Part shown: positions 18,330-30,567 of the stretch, one piece after another
How the letters are laid out: each line of letters starts with the position of its first letter
How positions within the stretch are numbered: position 1 is the stretch's first letter
NCBI GenBank assembly: GCA_014526335.1
Contig: JACTAT010000091.1
Span: 310,001-374,000, forward strand
Length of the DNA: 64,000 nucleotides
Reading direction: 5' to 3'
DNA from: Chrysaora quinquecirrha
Taxonomy: Eukaryota; Cnidaria; Scyphozoa; Semaeostomeae; Pelagiidae
Program-made: the position numbers and the translations under genes
Notes under the pieces: model-generated
Told to the model about the DNA's origin: nothing
The model's input: the letters and a program-made list of their open reading frames with translations, nothing else
The model's database searches: none

Positions 18330-21300
18330 AGGCTGGGCATGGGTATAGGCCCGCGGATGGAAACTTAAAGGCATAAATTTTGAACACATTTGAGTTTCTT
18401 GATGAAATTTATAGGTCCCAAATTTTCCTAAATAGGCAATAAAAATGAAAAAATTTCTTCTTGCCGAGGACTTATATTGATAATGTCATCATTTTTCCTT
18501 TTACACTCTTTTTTATAAAAAACCAATCTGGGCTAGTGGCCTGGGGCTTAGTTCTTTATTTTTTGACCTCTTTGGAGACGATTGTAGTTCCAAAGGTCCC
18601 TTAATAGTTCCTAAATTTCAACTGCATATCTAGTGCCATAACTATTAGAAAGAGACAATTGTTTGTAAGCAAACATGGAAAATACTCAAGGAAATATTTT
18701 ATAAATGCGAAACAAACAATTTATGTGATTTTCGACGGCAAATGAATATGGAACCGGCTTTCTAATTCTTGATCTTTTGTAGCGATAAAAATATTCAACA
18801 AACAAAAGTTTCTCACTGATTTTCTGTTCAGTAGTACGGTAGAATAGCTAAGTTTTTACATTTACGGACCTTCTAGACGAGGGTTCCTTATAAATTGGTT
18901 CCTTATAAAAAAACAGCGTGTATCATATGTGAAACGGTCAAATAATCAGCCTCGCAAAAAATATTGATCCTGATTACCGTGAAGCTTTCTATGATATACA
19001 GCAGGTAGGATGGAGGTGGGAGTAATCAAACAGCGGGAGTAATCATAAATTTCGACTTTAAAAATACGACAAAATACAAAATTTAATTCAAAGGATGGTA
19101 GGATAAGTGCAAAACTATACTCTTTTTTGTGGCATGCTGGCTGATTTGTGAGAGTTGCTTCAGAACGGAGAGAGCTCAAAAAGAAACTAGTAGTGTGGAA
19201 GGACTGTAAAAATGACGTTCGACTGTAAAAATTACCTGGATCTGATGACCCAAAAAATTGACAGCATATATCCCTACGAACAGGACCCGTTGACCATAGA
19301 AACAATTTTTTCTGATTCTTCATTTCAAAAGTAGCTTGCTAATACATATACATATAGCTGATATCTATAACAATGAGTCGAAATGAAACTCCGAACATGC
19401 TGTTTTCGTAAAATTTCCATCAACTTAGCTAATTTGCGAGTTTTAGTTCTCTTAATTTTTTCTCGTATTTTTGAGAATTACAACTAGTTGACTTTTGATC
19501 TGCTGGCAAGTGCGCTGGCTTTTAACATTGTTTGTATTTCCCGCTGATTTTTCCACTCCCATTTATATAAGCTCCCTCGGTTATCAATTTAAAGACTTTA
19601 AACTGCTTCGATAATCAAAAACCCTTGCGGAAATTTGTTTGAGTTTTTCAACATGATCTTTTCGGAGACGGGCATGGGCTTGTTCATTAAAGAGTTTTTC
19701 ACTGCTTTGATAACCAGAAACCCTGATGACCATTTTTGAGGTTTAAACAGGGTATTGCCGGTTGCTTAAACAGTATACTATACTTTTATCATTTGTAGGA
19801 ACAGCACCATTCCAGACGAGGTTGACAAGTTCGCTTGCTGTTGCGCTACAGATGAATTAATTTATTCTGAGTAAGTAAACGTTGTTTTAAAATTTAGTAC
19901 GACATTTTTTGCAGAAGTACATCTCCAAATGACAGCCCCGCCAGAAAAAATTCCTGGACTAAGACCTAAATTTTATTGAGAAAATAGAAGTTAAATTCAA
20001 TTCATTTATTTAGCAATAAAATTACAATTTAACGTTTACCAAAAATAGAAAATTAAGAAATATTCCTCTACTTTGAAAAGCACGAAAACGATAATTCATA
20101 TACAGCTTTGTTGCCAATTCCCTATTCACTTTAACCTACCATATATGGTTTTTTTATAACAGTAACAATGACAATGAGCCATCAATAACAATGATATTAA
20201 TTAGAATGGTCTGAAAAAAGGAAAATAGGAGTGAAAATGAAAGAAAGAAACAAAAATAAAAGCAAGACCAAATGGAAAAGTAAAATAAGGAAAAAATAGG
20301 TTGGGCACTGCAATGAAATAACCAAATTATAAAGATATTAGAGATAATGGTTGGTTTGGGGTTAGCTACAATGAGTAGCTTTGATGTGGAAAGCACACCT
20401 AACATCGGCACACAAACGTCCAGTACATCTTTTGATTAAGAATGATTGTTTGCTTGCATTGCATGGCCTGGAACGAAAGAAGTATTTCCATACTATACAT
20501 ACAGTGTATCGTAGTAACTAAGAAGAGTGTCCACATGATAACAATGAAACCATTTTCAAAAGTCTTGTTTTCAGTTGCAATTTTACTGGTATCATGCAGA
20601 CGGGCTGTAAAAACAATGCACAGAAATCATTGCATTTTCATTAGAAAATGTATTGGTGTAGGCGGGATCTTAAAGTTGGCATGATAACCATTAAATTGTA
20701 TGTCAAAACGATAGTATATATTTGGACTGAAAATGTAACGAAAAGAAGACATAATTTCTTATGTAGTCTTTGTCAACCGCTTAATTGCGCAACATTTCTT
20801 TTAGTTTATTCGAAAATTAAAAACTTATTAAAACTTATTGCTGTGCAGAAAAGTTAGGTCGGAAACTCTGGAATTCACACTTATTTGCTCTGCACCCTTG
20901 CGTGTAAGAAAGATTTCAAGTCACAGTGTTTATGGGCCTTAATTTTAGATATCATTAATTTAGTTTAGTTCAGTACATAGCATACATCATGTAATTTGTG
21001 TCTGTCTCATCTCTTTCTCAATGTGACTTCGGTCACATACACCAGTTAAACAAATATTACAACATTAAAGACAAAAAATATAATTCTACCTATCTCTTAT
21101 TTCAGATAAAAGTGACATGGTTAACAAAAGCATCTGAAGATCGACCTTCTTAGAACACAAATAAAAACAGCTTTTTTCAAAGCTACCACATCAACCAATT
21201 GATATATCCATTTGTTCAACCAATGCAGCCGATTTTTCTGTCATTATCTTTACTGTTGTAGAGCTAAAGTTTCATAAGCAAAAGGTAACAGAGATTATTT

Positions 21301-21337
21301 CTGCTTCCTATACTTCACTTTTTTTTATTAGAATACT
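18330..21337. other. No gene recognised (3 kb)
   Basis: AT-rich, with only short frames of low information on both strands (for example 18946-19323, 20154-20411, 20442-20857). One extra copy of a MITE-end word lies at 18888-18925. No RNA gene was seen. Confidence 0.4.
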
Positions 21338-21712
21338 ATTAATTTTGTCCAGGCTCAATATTCTTAAGAAATGTTCGGTTTGAGCCGGAATATATTCTTA
21401 AACTATTCTTCTTTTTTTAATTCTGATATGGGTTCAGGGGAACATAGTTATAAGACATTTCATGTCATTCTTAAGAAATGGTCAAAGGAAAGATAAATTT
21501 CACCTATTATAACAATAAGAATGTTGTTAAGTTTTGTTTTAACATCGCAAAACAGGCACCTGCTGAAAAATGAGCCCAAAATGAGACACAAACAAGCGAG
21601 CTGAGCCTTAGCAATATTCTTACAATATTCTTAAAAATACAGATGATTCTGAGCCTAAATATTCTTATAAGCAATATTCTTATATAAAGGAGAGTGTTGT
21701 ATTAATGTTAGC
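21338..21712 (+). repeat. MITE family A, copy 1, saturated with ATTCTTAAGAAT words
   Basis: About 370 bp. TATTCTTA/TAAGAATA occurs ~9 times, and AGGCTCA/TGAGCC ~5 times at fixed neighbourhoods. The internal segment CATTTTTCAGCAG...TGTTTTGC is shared in reverse with 23229-23604. Confidence 0.7.
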
Positions 21713-23228
21713 TTTGTTAGTTTGTGAAATGTTGTTGTTTCTTACATACTAACAAAAGAACATCTTATTTAATTGATAAAAGTTAAGCTTAATTTTAAAG
21801 GGATGAAGAAAAACTAATTTCCTTCACAGTTCTGTGGTCAGGTCGTGGGTTACATCCACTGTTCTTTATACTAGACGTGCCACCCAAATGGGTAACTTTT
21901 TCAGCGCCAATTTCTCTACATATGGGTTGATTTTTCGTAAAGAATCTCTACATGTGAGAAGTAAAACATATATAACATTTTAGACATGCATTGCTTTGAA
22001 AAGCCTGCTAAAAAGTGCGTTTTAATTTTCAGCGCAAATGACTTTTGGACGCATTTAGAGTTGCCTCAGGCGTTAAATTGGGTTCAAACATTTGAGATAT
22101 TGGTACAAATGGGTAAAAACTTTCGTTGTTTTTTCTCTACATGGGTACCACGAGAAACAGAATTTATTGGTAGACATGGGTTCATTTGAACAATGAAGTC
22201 CCCCCGGGATAGGTTCAAGGTCCATTGTTAGATAGAATATGCAGTTAATTAGACCTACTTGTGAACGAAGTAAATGAGCTAGAAGCAAACAGATTAAAAC
22301 TACAGACATTAACATGTTAACATAACATACCTAACCAATCTTGGCAGATTGGCATAAAATCTGTTCAAAGGTTACAGGTACATGAAAATTGTCGGCTATT
22401 AGCAATCATCGGCCCTCATGAATGCTCAAGTGAAGGGCGAAGGATAAGTTTTGAAGAGAAACAACAACAAATGACATGCCATGTTTTCCTCCCATTGCAT
22501 GTGTTGAATTGCCGGGCTGCAGTTTCGCAACATTGTTTGCCGCGCATTTTGCTCAATAAGATATTGCTTTTCATGTCTATGGCACACAATTAGCGCCAAA
22601 ATATGAGCTTCAATTTTGAAGCTAAATTGTTTAAAATTAATATCTGACACTGCAATATAACTCTTATTATCAACTAGCCCTGGTACCCTTCGATGCCAGG
22701 TTGAATTTTTTAAACTTTCCTTTAATAAAGTAGAGACTTTTCTGAGATACAATTCATTCACATGTTTAATTTGACGTATTCATCGATTCTTGTATCAATC
22801 GACTTTTGTTTAGCCGAATCGTAGACAACTAATAGGCATACCGGAATTTTTGCGTGTATTTTGTTCTATAACCGCATATATTCACCGAGCATGGTTATAG
22901 TTCCAGACGAGCTATCAGCTATGTCCACATTTGCTGCCAGTCCATCTACGACTTCGTCATCAAATTGAATGTAGAATTCACTAGATTTGAATAAGGGCAG
23001 AGAACATAGGCCGACCTTCTTTCGATCAAGAAGACCGTTCATGTTAATTTTGTTTTGTCAATGTTACTGTTATGTTTTGTTATTAAAAAATCAAGAAACG
23101 TTTAATTCAGTGCTTTCTTTATCAATTCTTATCTCGTTCATTTGATGGTTCTGCCAATGTTTGCATCATAAAGGATCACTTATAATACTGATAGGACAGT
23201 ACAATCTTCCTTGTTATGATTTACATGT
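21713..23228. other. No gene recognised
   Basis: The minus-strand frame 22426-22761 (111 codons) has a varied composition but no recognisable motif. Sequence around 21875-22205 has CCCAAATGGGTAA-type words. Confidence 0.35.
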
Positions 23229-23604
23229 CGGATACACTCTTTTTTTATAAGAATATTGTTTATAAGAATATTCAGGCTCAGAATCATCCAATTTTGTAAG
23301 AATATGCTCAGCCTCGCTCGCATTATTTGTGTCTCATTTTTCAGCAGTTGGCTGTTTTGCAATGTTAAAATGAAACTTCATGATTGTTAAACAGCATTCT
23401 CATTGTTATAATTATAGTTGAATTTTTCTTTCGCTCCAACATTTCCACGTAATGAGATAATTTTTCTTTTAACTTTGTTCCCTGAAACCATATCATGTTT
23501 GAAAAAATACGAATACTTTAAGAATATATTCAGGCTCAAAACGAAATTTTCTTAAGAATATTGAGGCTGGCCCAAATTTCGGTATTCTTAAAAAAAGGAG
23601 TATA
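23229..23604 (-). repeat. MITE family A, copy 2, opposite orientation
   Basis: Reverse-complement relative of 21338-21712 over its whole length, with the same TTCTTAAGAATATT and GAGGCTGGC words. Edges are CACTCTTTTTTTATAAGAAT and TTCTTAAAAAAAGGAGTAT. Confidence 0.7.
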
Positions 23605-23751
23605 CACCCCGGGGGTGGGGGGTACTTAGTATAATTTGGGTACGGGTATTTGCCGCCCATATGGGTGGATTTTGGGCATTGATGCGCCCATATCCTGGAA
23701 AGCTCTGTGAGGTACAGCAGGTTTATAATTACCGAGTTTCAAGAGCGAGAA

Positions 23752-24582
23752 GGCCCTATCTACACCAGAGCCCAGAATCTGCCCAGCCCAGCAGGTTACA
23801 TTTGCCGAATGTCAAATTCCTTTGAATCTGCCCAATATATAAGGACATTTTTCCTCAGTATGCCACAGCGTATTTCACCTAGTATTTTATGAGATGACAT
23901 GTTATCTGTCAGCAATGGTATGATGATCTAAAAAAAAAGGTCGGTGGTCGACCGTAATTTTTTACTACATTCTGTACTCTGTACCCAATAATTTGGATCC
24001 AAGTCCTTACTTGTGTTCACATCAGCCGAGTAATATGTTTCAAATTCATTTTCTTGCTGATGATAAACCCAAGCCCGTCTGTCCTGGTATAAATTAACAA
24101 AATAATTTATTGCTGCTAGTTGCATTTGGAGACTTCGTGTTGCCAATACATTATATCCAAAATAAATCATTCTACGTATTCTGCTCTGTCTGTCCTGCTC
24201 CAAGACATACGCAATAATAAGGAACAATACAATTAATTCTTCGTCAGACATTTTGTACTAAAAATGGCTTGTGTATCAATGACATGTAAAGTAAACGTAA
24301 ATGAAACGTAAACGTATTTTAAGTGCTCCTTAGGTGGTTTGTAAATCGCTGTGTTAAAGCATGTCGATGACAGCTTGGTCACGTTGGAGATCCTCTGGAC
24401 CGTCTCCTCTTTTCCTTAGCTGTCATCGGCGGCATTTTTCATGTGCGCCCAGAATTTTCACTTGTGAAAAACACTGAAAGTAGCCATCCACATGGTAAAA
24501 ATTGCCCACACGACTTGATAATTGGATTAATCCGCTCAGGAATGCATTAGGGCAGATTCTGGGCTCTCGTGTAGATAGGGCC
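23752..24582. mobile_element. Short DNA transposon with ~32 bp inverted repeats
   Basis: Starts GGCCCTATCTACACCAGAGC and ends with its inverted partner (one mismatch in the first 20). The middle holds a minus-strand ORF. Ends of this 'GGCC...TACAC' type occur in Harbinger- and hAT-like elements. No clear target duplication is visible. Length is 831 bp, so this is a non-autonomous or deleted element. Confidence 0.65.
23928..24251 (-). CDS. Unrecognised ORF inside the short transposon (107 aa)
   Basis: MSDEELIVLFLIIAYVLEQD is followed by an Arg-rich RQSRIRRM and a middle section with DRRAWVYHQQENEF. It looks coding-like and lies centrally between the inverted repeats, so it may be the first exon of the element's own protein, faintly like the N-terminal part of Harbinger transposases. 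No catalytic motif is present. The last ~10 residues may run past a lost splice site. Confidence 0.3.
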   Translation of the reverse strand: MSDEELIVLFLIIAYVLEQDRQSRIRRMIYFGYNVLATRSLQMQLAAINYFVNLYQDRRAWVYHQQENEFETYYSADVNTSKDLDPNYWVQSTECSKKLRSTTDLFF

Positions 24583-25399
24583 GTAGAGTAATCAAAAATG
24601 CCGTTGGTATTTTGGTTGTTCCTTAGAGGTTATTTTGTAGTCTCATTCATGCAACAAAACAGAGCGTCACTCGCTTTGTCTTGGCTTCCATTTACTTCCA
24701 TACTTATTTACGCCAAACAGAGAATAAAATGTATTGCCCTACAGGCTTCATTGACTTGGAATTGCAGCATGAAGAATAGAGGAGGTTATTGGCATCAGAC
24801 AGCGAATGTTTTAAAAGTATTATTTCTAGAGCTGGAGCCTCACAATAGGCTAAAACTGCAACTAAAATTAGGCAGCAGATACAAAGATATGTGAACATTG
24901 ACTCTGTTTCTTGGCAGTTAGAGCATGCGAGGAGTACTAGGGAAAAAGAGTGATTCCAAGCAGAATAAATAATATTCAGAGACAATTATAGCATGTTATA
25001 ACATAAGGTATTATCATTATATTAATGAAATCTATTTTTCATCTGTTTTTTACTAATTTTGTTGGGTATTATTGTTTGAGGTCTGATAGTTATATATGTT
25101 CTTGAGAGATATTAGAGAAAGCATTCAGAGTGGATTGGTTAAGAGAAGTATCTGGTTAGGGTGATGCAGGACCATATATAGGAGCTGGAAGGTCGAAGGC
25201 AGAGGATGGCTGGATAGAGCCACAGCGATCCAAAGAAGAGCTAGGTTGATGGAAAGCAGCAGATTGTTGTAAATAAGCTAACGAGTTGAGTGAACGTGCA
25301 CTGTTATCTTTATCTTCTTGCTAAATTTGCATTGTAAACAGCAAATTTTTTATTTGATACCTTGCAACACGCTGCTCTCTATGCCCTAATTATTCAGCC
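24583..25399. other. No gene recognised
   Basis: Opposing frames at 24598-24985 are hydrophobic and low-information. Nothing else was seen. Confidence 0.35.
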
Positions 25400-26475
25400 A
25401 TTGGTGGATCAGATTTTGTCGCAGATCTGTTAGCTTTTAATGACACCATGAAGCCAATTGTGGATCTCCAGCTTCGTGTTCAGTCACTGGATGCACCAGT
25501 ATGGAAACTGAAGCTTTGGTGGCTAAAAGTGAAAAAAGAAATGCAAAAGCTCAGCAAAAAGGAACCTGGTTCACTTCCAAGATTGGAGAAAATAGAAAGC
25601 ACATTAACACAAGGCAATGTTTTTAATGGAGTCACACTTCTCCCAGGCTGGCTCATTACGGAATCTTCATCAACAGGCTCCAAAGGAAAAAAGCTATACA
25701 CTTGGAGCCTGAGAGAAAATGATGAAATAGAGCAAGACCATAAAAATGTTTCAAAAGATTTCATGGTGTCAGTATCAGAGAGGGTCGAATCTGCAACTAA
25801 TGATTTCTTTGCCGCAGTAGAAAAATTCTAGAGGAGGTCAAGTTTGAGGTCTCTGATGGTGAGTATGATTCATACGGAATAGAAAGTTGTAGAAAGATCA
25901 TGCCTGTGGCATCAAAGATGAAGCATATCAAAGAATCGGGAATAGATTTTGACCCAAGGCTGGCTCACAGGTACATGACAACATTGAAGCAAGCAGCATC
26001 ACATGGTATTTGGAAGCAAATTTGTCCAGAATGGTTCGTTGACCAATAGAATCAACCACTTAAGCAGAGAGATGCAACGCTGGTAGAGCTCATCAGCACT
26101 GACTCGGAAGCTGTGTCGCTTTTCGATGCAGCCTTCATAATGAGATTTAGTGATGGCGCTGTGGAAATTGTGCGCTAACATGATCAAAGTTTTTACAGCT
26201 CATTCTATAACAACGAAGAAATTTATTCAATTGCAAAACCACCAACATGCATCTTACTAGACATAATTTTAGCTAAAAGTAGACCTGAGGCTGTAGCTGA
26301 AAGTTACTATAGTACAATGAGAGCACAACAGCAAACGGGAGGACAATCGAATGATACTCTAGCACAAAGAACAAAATTGAGCTGGTGTCTTCCAACATTG
26401 AAAGATTGTGGTGATGTTATTGCAGAAAGTGTGCGCACGTATCAGAAAGGAGATGAGAAAATCAGGCCACACTGA
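25400..26475 (+). pseudogene. ZNF862/hAT-like transposon-derived protein, broken
   Basis: After a possible acceptor (ATTATTCAG), the frame reads FVADLLAFNDTMKPIVDLQL, VWKLKLWWLKVKKEM, GVTLLPGWLI and TWSLRENDEIEQD up to a stop at 25829-25831. It resumes in another phase with GIDFDPRLAHRYMTTLKQAA, and later AVAESYYSTMRAQQQTGGQS and RTKLSWCLPTLKDCGD, a pattern of the C-terminal part of ZNF862-like hAT-derived proteins. Stops at 26047-26049 and 26176-26178 interrupt it. The upstream DNA-binding part is absent. It probably came from a hAT element or a retrocopy of a domesticated one. Confidence 0.55.
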
Positions 26476-28200
26476 AAAAGCACATTTTTTCCTAGCAGAG
26501 CCAAAAACTATAATGTTTCTAAGGTTATCGGTCGCATAGACTAAACTGTTGGATACTGTCCCTTTCTAGCAACGTCAAAATGAAACTACAAGCTAAATAC
26601 ACTTCTTGTCTGTTCTTTTTAACTTTTTGCACATTAGATAAAAATTTAAATATTGGTTAAATTAGAATTCAAGCACAGTTGAAATTGCCTAGGACGTTTG
26701 CTGGCCGTCATCGGGTTTCTAGGGTCCAGTTGGTTCCATGCTCTATGGTCCATTCCATTTGTTCTATCATACAGTACATGCATCGAATTGCCGTGTTTGT
26801 GAGCACGTTCTGTTTATGCATTGGGTCATAAGTTAGGTCATATTGGATATTGGATATTGGCTGTCGACGGATGGACTGACAATCGGGCTTTCTTTGGGTG
26901 ATATTACTATTGAGGTGTCGCCTAGGTATTTTGGTAACTACCTATCATGTGTTTTGTCTGTTCACATTCATTCTTGTTAGCGCAGGGTACAAGCAAGTTA
27001 GGTTTTTGCGATCTTCTCCCTCCCTCCCTGTCCCCTTCTTTTTATTTATTGATTTCATGATTTGTTTTGTATTTCAGTTCTCTGGCAGTCTTTCTGCTGG
27101 ACAGGTGCATTGGCCCAGAAATTTGGCAATTTCCTTTTCAATCACTGACCGTACAAGATTTAGTCCCGCAGGCAACAAAGGGCCGGTGCATCGCATGCCC
27201 AGTTTCCTGCATTAAGTAATTAGAAGTAGTCGTAGCTACATTTAGTATCTAGTTGTTGTTTCCAATAAAGAAGGAAGTATAGTTAACATGGTGCTTTAGC
27301 TTTCGATTGTCCTAGGGAAATTTAATGTAGTTTACAGTGTGATAAAACATTCAATTAAGTTTAATACAGTGTGATAAAATCGGTATATTATGCTTTCACA
27401 AATGTTTCATTGCGAGTTGTCAATGCCACAGCGCGTGCGCATGAACATAGAAAAGCCTCGGCGTAGCTTCATAATTGAGTAGCCTTGTATCCGGCGTAAG
27501 GTTTACATGGATTCCACCCTGGTCAACCACAGCGGATGAATACTTCCTCATGCTCTCTTTTACCTTCTCTACCCTGCTTGCCAATGTTCCAGACCTTTAT
27601 GCCTTTTTCAGATCGTTTCTCATTTTACTGAATCTTATCCTTAAAATTTGCTTCGCTTTATCACCTGTATGATTAAAAGCAGACAATTTAGACAGGTTAA
27701 GCATCTGTCTTGATATCAATTAAGGTATAATGTACGAGAGAAAGACAGTGTAAAGTGAAATACAAAATACAACAATACAACATTTCTTGACATTTTCAAT
27801 ATTCAATTCTTCGGAAATACTGTTCCAAGCATTTCTTTTTTATTTCTTTTTATCATAAACACAGGGGAATTTTCTTACTGCTTCAGAGAGTTTTTCGAGA
27901 AATAGTAGGTTTTTGTTCTCCATTTCAAAATCACAAGAAATAAAAAATTTAGTCCATGTTGACATTATGGATTATCACGATTACAGCTAATTATTATGGG
28001 GTAATTGTGATAAGCTTCAAGTGGGTACCAGGCTTTAACAGGTCAAACGTCATTCTGTCGTAAATTAACCCAAACCGAACTTTCAAGAGCAATTTACACC
28101 AAGTTCAATGGGAGACAACCAAGCTACATTGCCAAAGACAAAATTTTGGCTTTTTTCAATATATTTCTTTTCTGCATTAATTGAATAGAAAATCACTCAC
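26476..28200. other. No gene recognised (1.7 kb)
   Basis: Frames at 26898-27215 and 27475-27672 are hydrophobic or low-information and lack splice context. No repeat structure stands out apart from short pyrimidine runs near 27020-27040. Confidence 0.4.
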
Positions 28201-28308
28201 TTGGTTCATCCAGTCCAAGAAATCACTTGAAGCAGATTTTTTTAAATACTCTGTTAAATACTCCAGGTCTCCTTTGAATGCCGCGTTGTTCAATGATGTA
28301 TCGCAACA
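28201..28308 (-). CDS. Internal exon with an ankyrin-type repeat
   Basis: Exactly 108 nt (36 codons) lie between a strong acceptor (TTTTCTTTCCAG) and a donor (CAA|GTGAGTG). It reads SLNNAAFKGDLEYLTEYLKK then SDFLDWMNQ, the A-A-x-x-G-D/H-L pattern of an ankyrin repeat helix pair. Phase 0 at both ends. The gene is not identified. Ankyrin repeats precede the membrane part in TRPA channels, and a TRPA-like segment lies 16 kb downstream on the same strand, but a link is speculative. Confidence 0.5.
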
Positions 28309-28489
28309 CTGGAAAGAAAATTAAGGGATTAGTTGGTATTCAAGGTTTTTCTACAGATTAAAAGTCTCCATCATTGAATTAAATTTCTTATTCACTAAAA
28401 ACAAAGCTAGTGAATCGTTCAGGAGACTTTTATATAAAGATATAAAAGATATTATAAAGATATAAAGATATTATCTTAACTTGGCAAGT

Positions 28490-29785
28490 CAAGATGGCGT
28501 TCGGAGGTGTTTTAGTCGCTGCGTACATCTGCGTTATAATATCTTCAAGTAGCTCGTGTTTTATGAAGCTGAGCTGGCCAAATTTTTAGGAGAATCATGA
28601 GAGTAACTATAGTACAGGATTTGATGGCCGATTTACCTCTGAACAATGCTTGTTTGAGACGAAATTTCTAGGAAAGATGACTGTGTGGGAAATTCTCTCA
28701 CAGGGCCTATTTTCGTCCGAAAATAGGGCAGCAATTCGAAGGCAAACAAAAATGGCTGGGCATAGCTGTTACATCAATACATGCCTGTTAATCATGATCA
28801 TTCATTTGAGCGGTGACATTTCTATGAACCCAGGACCATATCAGAGTCCCGTCAGTATCCATGATTTACAAGGTTTGACAAACAGCAAGGGCCTAAAGGT
28901 TCTCCACCAAAACATTTGTGATCTTCCTGCTCACAAAGCAAGCCTAGAGGAGTTCTTGAGTCGCCAAGGCTGTAAAGAGCCCATATCATCGGCATCAGTG
29001 AAACACATTTAAATCCGCATATTTTTGATGGTGAAATCGAAATCGAAGGTTTTGACATGGAAAGAAAAGATCGGCCTAATGGAAAAGGAGGAGGCATCGT
29101 TGTTTACATCACAAAAACGTTAACATCCCACAGGAGATTTGATCTTGAAGCAGATGGCCTGGAATGTATCTGGATGGAAGTTCTATTCAAGAAGTCAAAG
29201 TCCCTGCTTGTGGGGCATGCATACTGGCCTCCAGATACGTCAGACTATCTCCCAGTGGACTTCAATGTAAAGTTTGAAACAATGTTGGAAAAAGTCTGTT
29301 AGGAGGAAATAGAAGCTTTATTGTTGGGAGACCTTAACTGTGATTATTTAAAAGAACGAAACAACAACGCCTTAAAATCAATAATTTCACGTTCTGGTTT
29401 CTCCCAAATGGTGACTTCTCCTACGAGAATCACCCAGGAGACTGCAAGCCAAATTGATCTTGTTTTGTCTAACTTGCATATAATATAACAAGAACTATTG
29501 CCTTTGAATCTGGGCTCAGCGATCACTGTTTGATAGGAACTGTGCGAAAATTGAATAGCCTACGATTAAAACCTCGTGTAATAAGCTGCAGAAATTATAA
29601 GTCCTACAATAGTGCACAATTTGATAGAGACCTGAAAGAATGCTGCTTGGGAAGAGGTCTACAATGCACCCAACTTAGACACAGCAATATGATAATTTTC
29701 AATCTATAGTCACCAAATCTGTAGAAAAGCATGCTCCTATGATACAAAAGAAGGTGCATGGTTTGCACTGCCCTTGGCGGACTGT
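28490..29785 (+). pseudogene. LINE (CR1/L2-like) 5' part with APE endonuclease, broken
   Basis: Starts near AAGATGGCG (28492). The main ATG frame (28650) carries a hydrophobic leader and GDISMNPGP, then the endonuclease begins: LKVLHQNICDLPAHK. After a shift at ~28980 come ISETHLNP, GGGIVVYI (29093), a stop at 29300-29302, LLGDLNCDY (~29321; the GDxN motif), and SGLSDHCLIGT-like text (~29510). The order matches apurinic-type endonucleases of CR1/L2 clades. Stops and shifts are scattered. There is no reverse transcriptase: the sequence changes to Penelope at about 29786. Confidence 0.75.
28812..28838 (+). other. 2A-like peptide motif (degenerate) in the LINE leader
   Basis: GDISMNPGP follows a hydrophobic stretch (LLIMIIHLS). 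The 2A consensus is D-(V/I)-E-x-N-P-G-P. Here Glu is replaced by Ser, so ribosome skipping is probably lost or weak. 2A-like motifs at the N terminus of CR1/L2-type elements are known in several invertebrates. Confidence 0.6.
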
Positions 29786-30405
29786 TCAGATGACACGACC
29801 TTTACTAAACGAACGACTGAACTGCTAACATACCCTACGAACAGAGGCTACAGACATAAACATATACGTAACGAAATACGGAAAACTTCTCTTATAACAA
29901 GACAAGACAGCTTAAGGACAAAGAACAAGCGACAGAACAACACGACTCCTTTTGTGGTAACCTACCACCCAGGGTTACCTCAATTGGGTCAAATACTAAC
30001 TAAACACTACAGCATACTACAGAACTCTGACGACTGCAAGGAAGCTTTCCCCAACCACCGGTACTCAGCTACAGAAGGACGAAAAGCCTTAGGGATCACC
30101 TGGTACGTGCTAAAATAAAAAATGACGTGATCAACAATTCCCAGGGCGTACACAAATGCTCATCTAAACGCAACTGCAACACATGTACACACATACTGGA
30201 CGGGGCAACAACTGTTACATTCACTAACACAGATAAAACATTTAACATCAAACAGCGACTGGACTGCAACTCTTCTAGCGTAATTTACGTAATTCAATGC
30301 CTGCGGTGCCTACAGAACAGGGACAATAACTGCCAGTACATCGGACAGACAGTGGGACGACTACGAGACCGACTCAACGAGCACCGTAAGCAAGCAGTAA
30401 GCTAA
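29786..30405 (+). pseudogene. Penelope-like element C terminus with GIY-YIG endonuclease
   Basis: The first frame (to 30118) contains FVVTYHPGLPQLGQILTKHY, the thumb/linker signature of Penelope-like elements. The second (30127-30405) contains CSSKRNCNTCTHI, a Cys-rich linker, then VIYVIQCLRC...CQYIGQTVGRLRDRLNEHRK, the GIY-YIG nuclease core with its catalytic Arg. One in-frame stop region (30116-30126) separates them. The reverse transcriptase and the very C terminus are missing. It lies directly after the LINE fragment in the same direction. Confidence 0.8.
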
Positions 30406-30567
30406 GTGGTCTTTTCTTCTTTTTCCTATATTGTAGGAAGCCATTTTAGTTATGGAAATAACTATTTTGTCAAGAATTGTGTTAAAAATTAACGTTTTCA
30501 TTTGATAAAATTGCCTCCTGCACCCCGTCTCCTCTGCATGCAAATAAGAAGGAATGCTCCTGGGCAA

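Noticed and set aside
22426..22761. 111-codon minus-strand ORF
   Set aside because: Composition is acceptable but no motif, neighbour or splice site supports it. Left uncalled.
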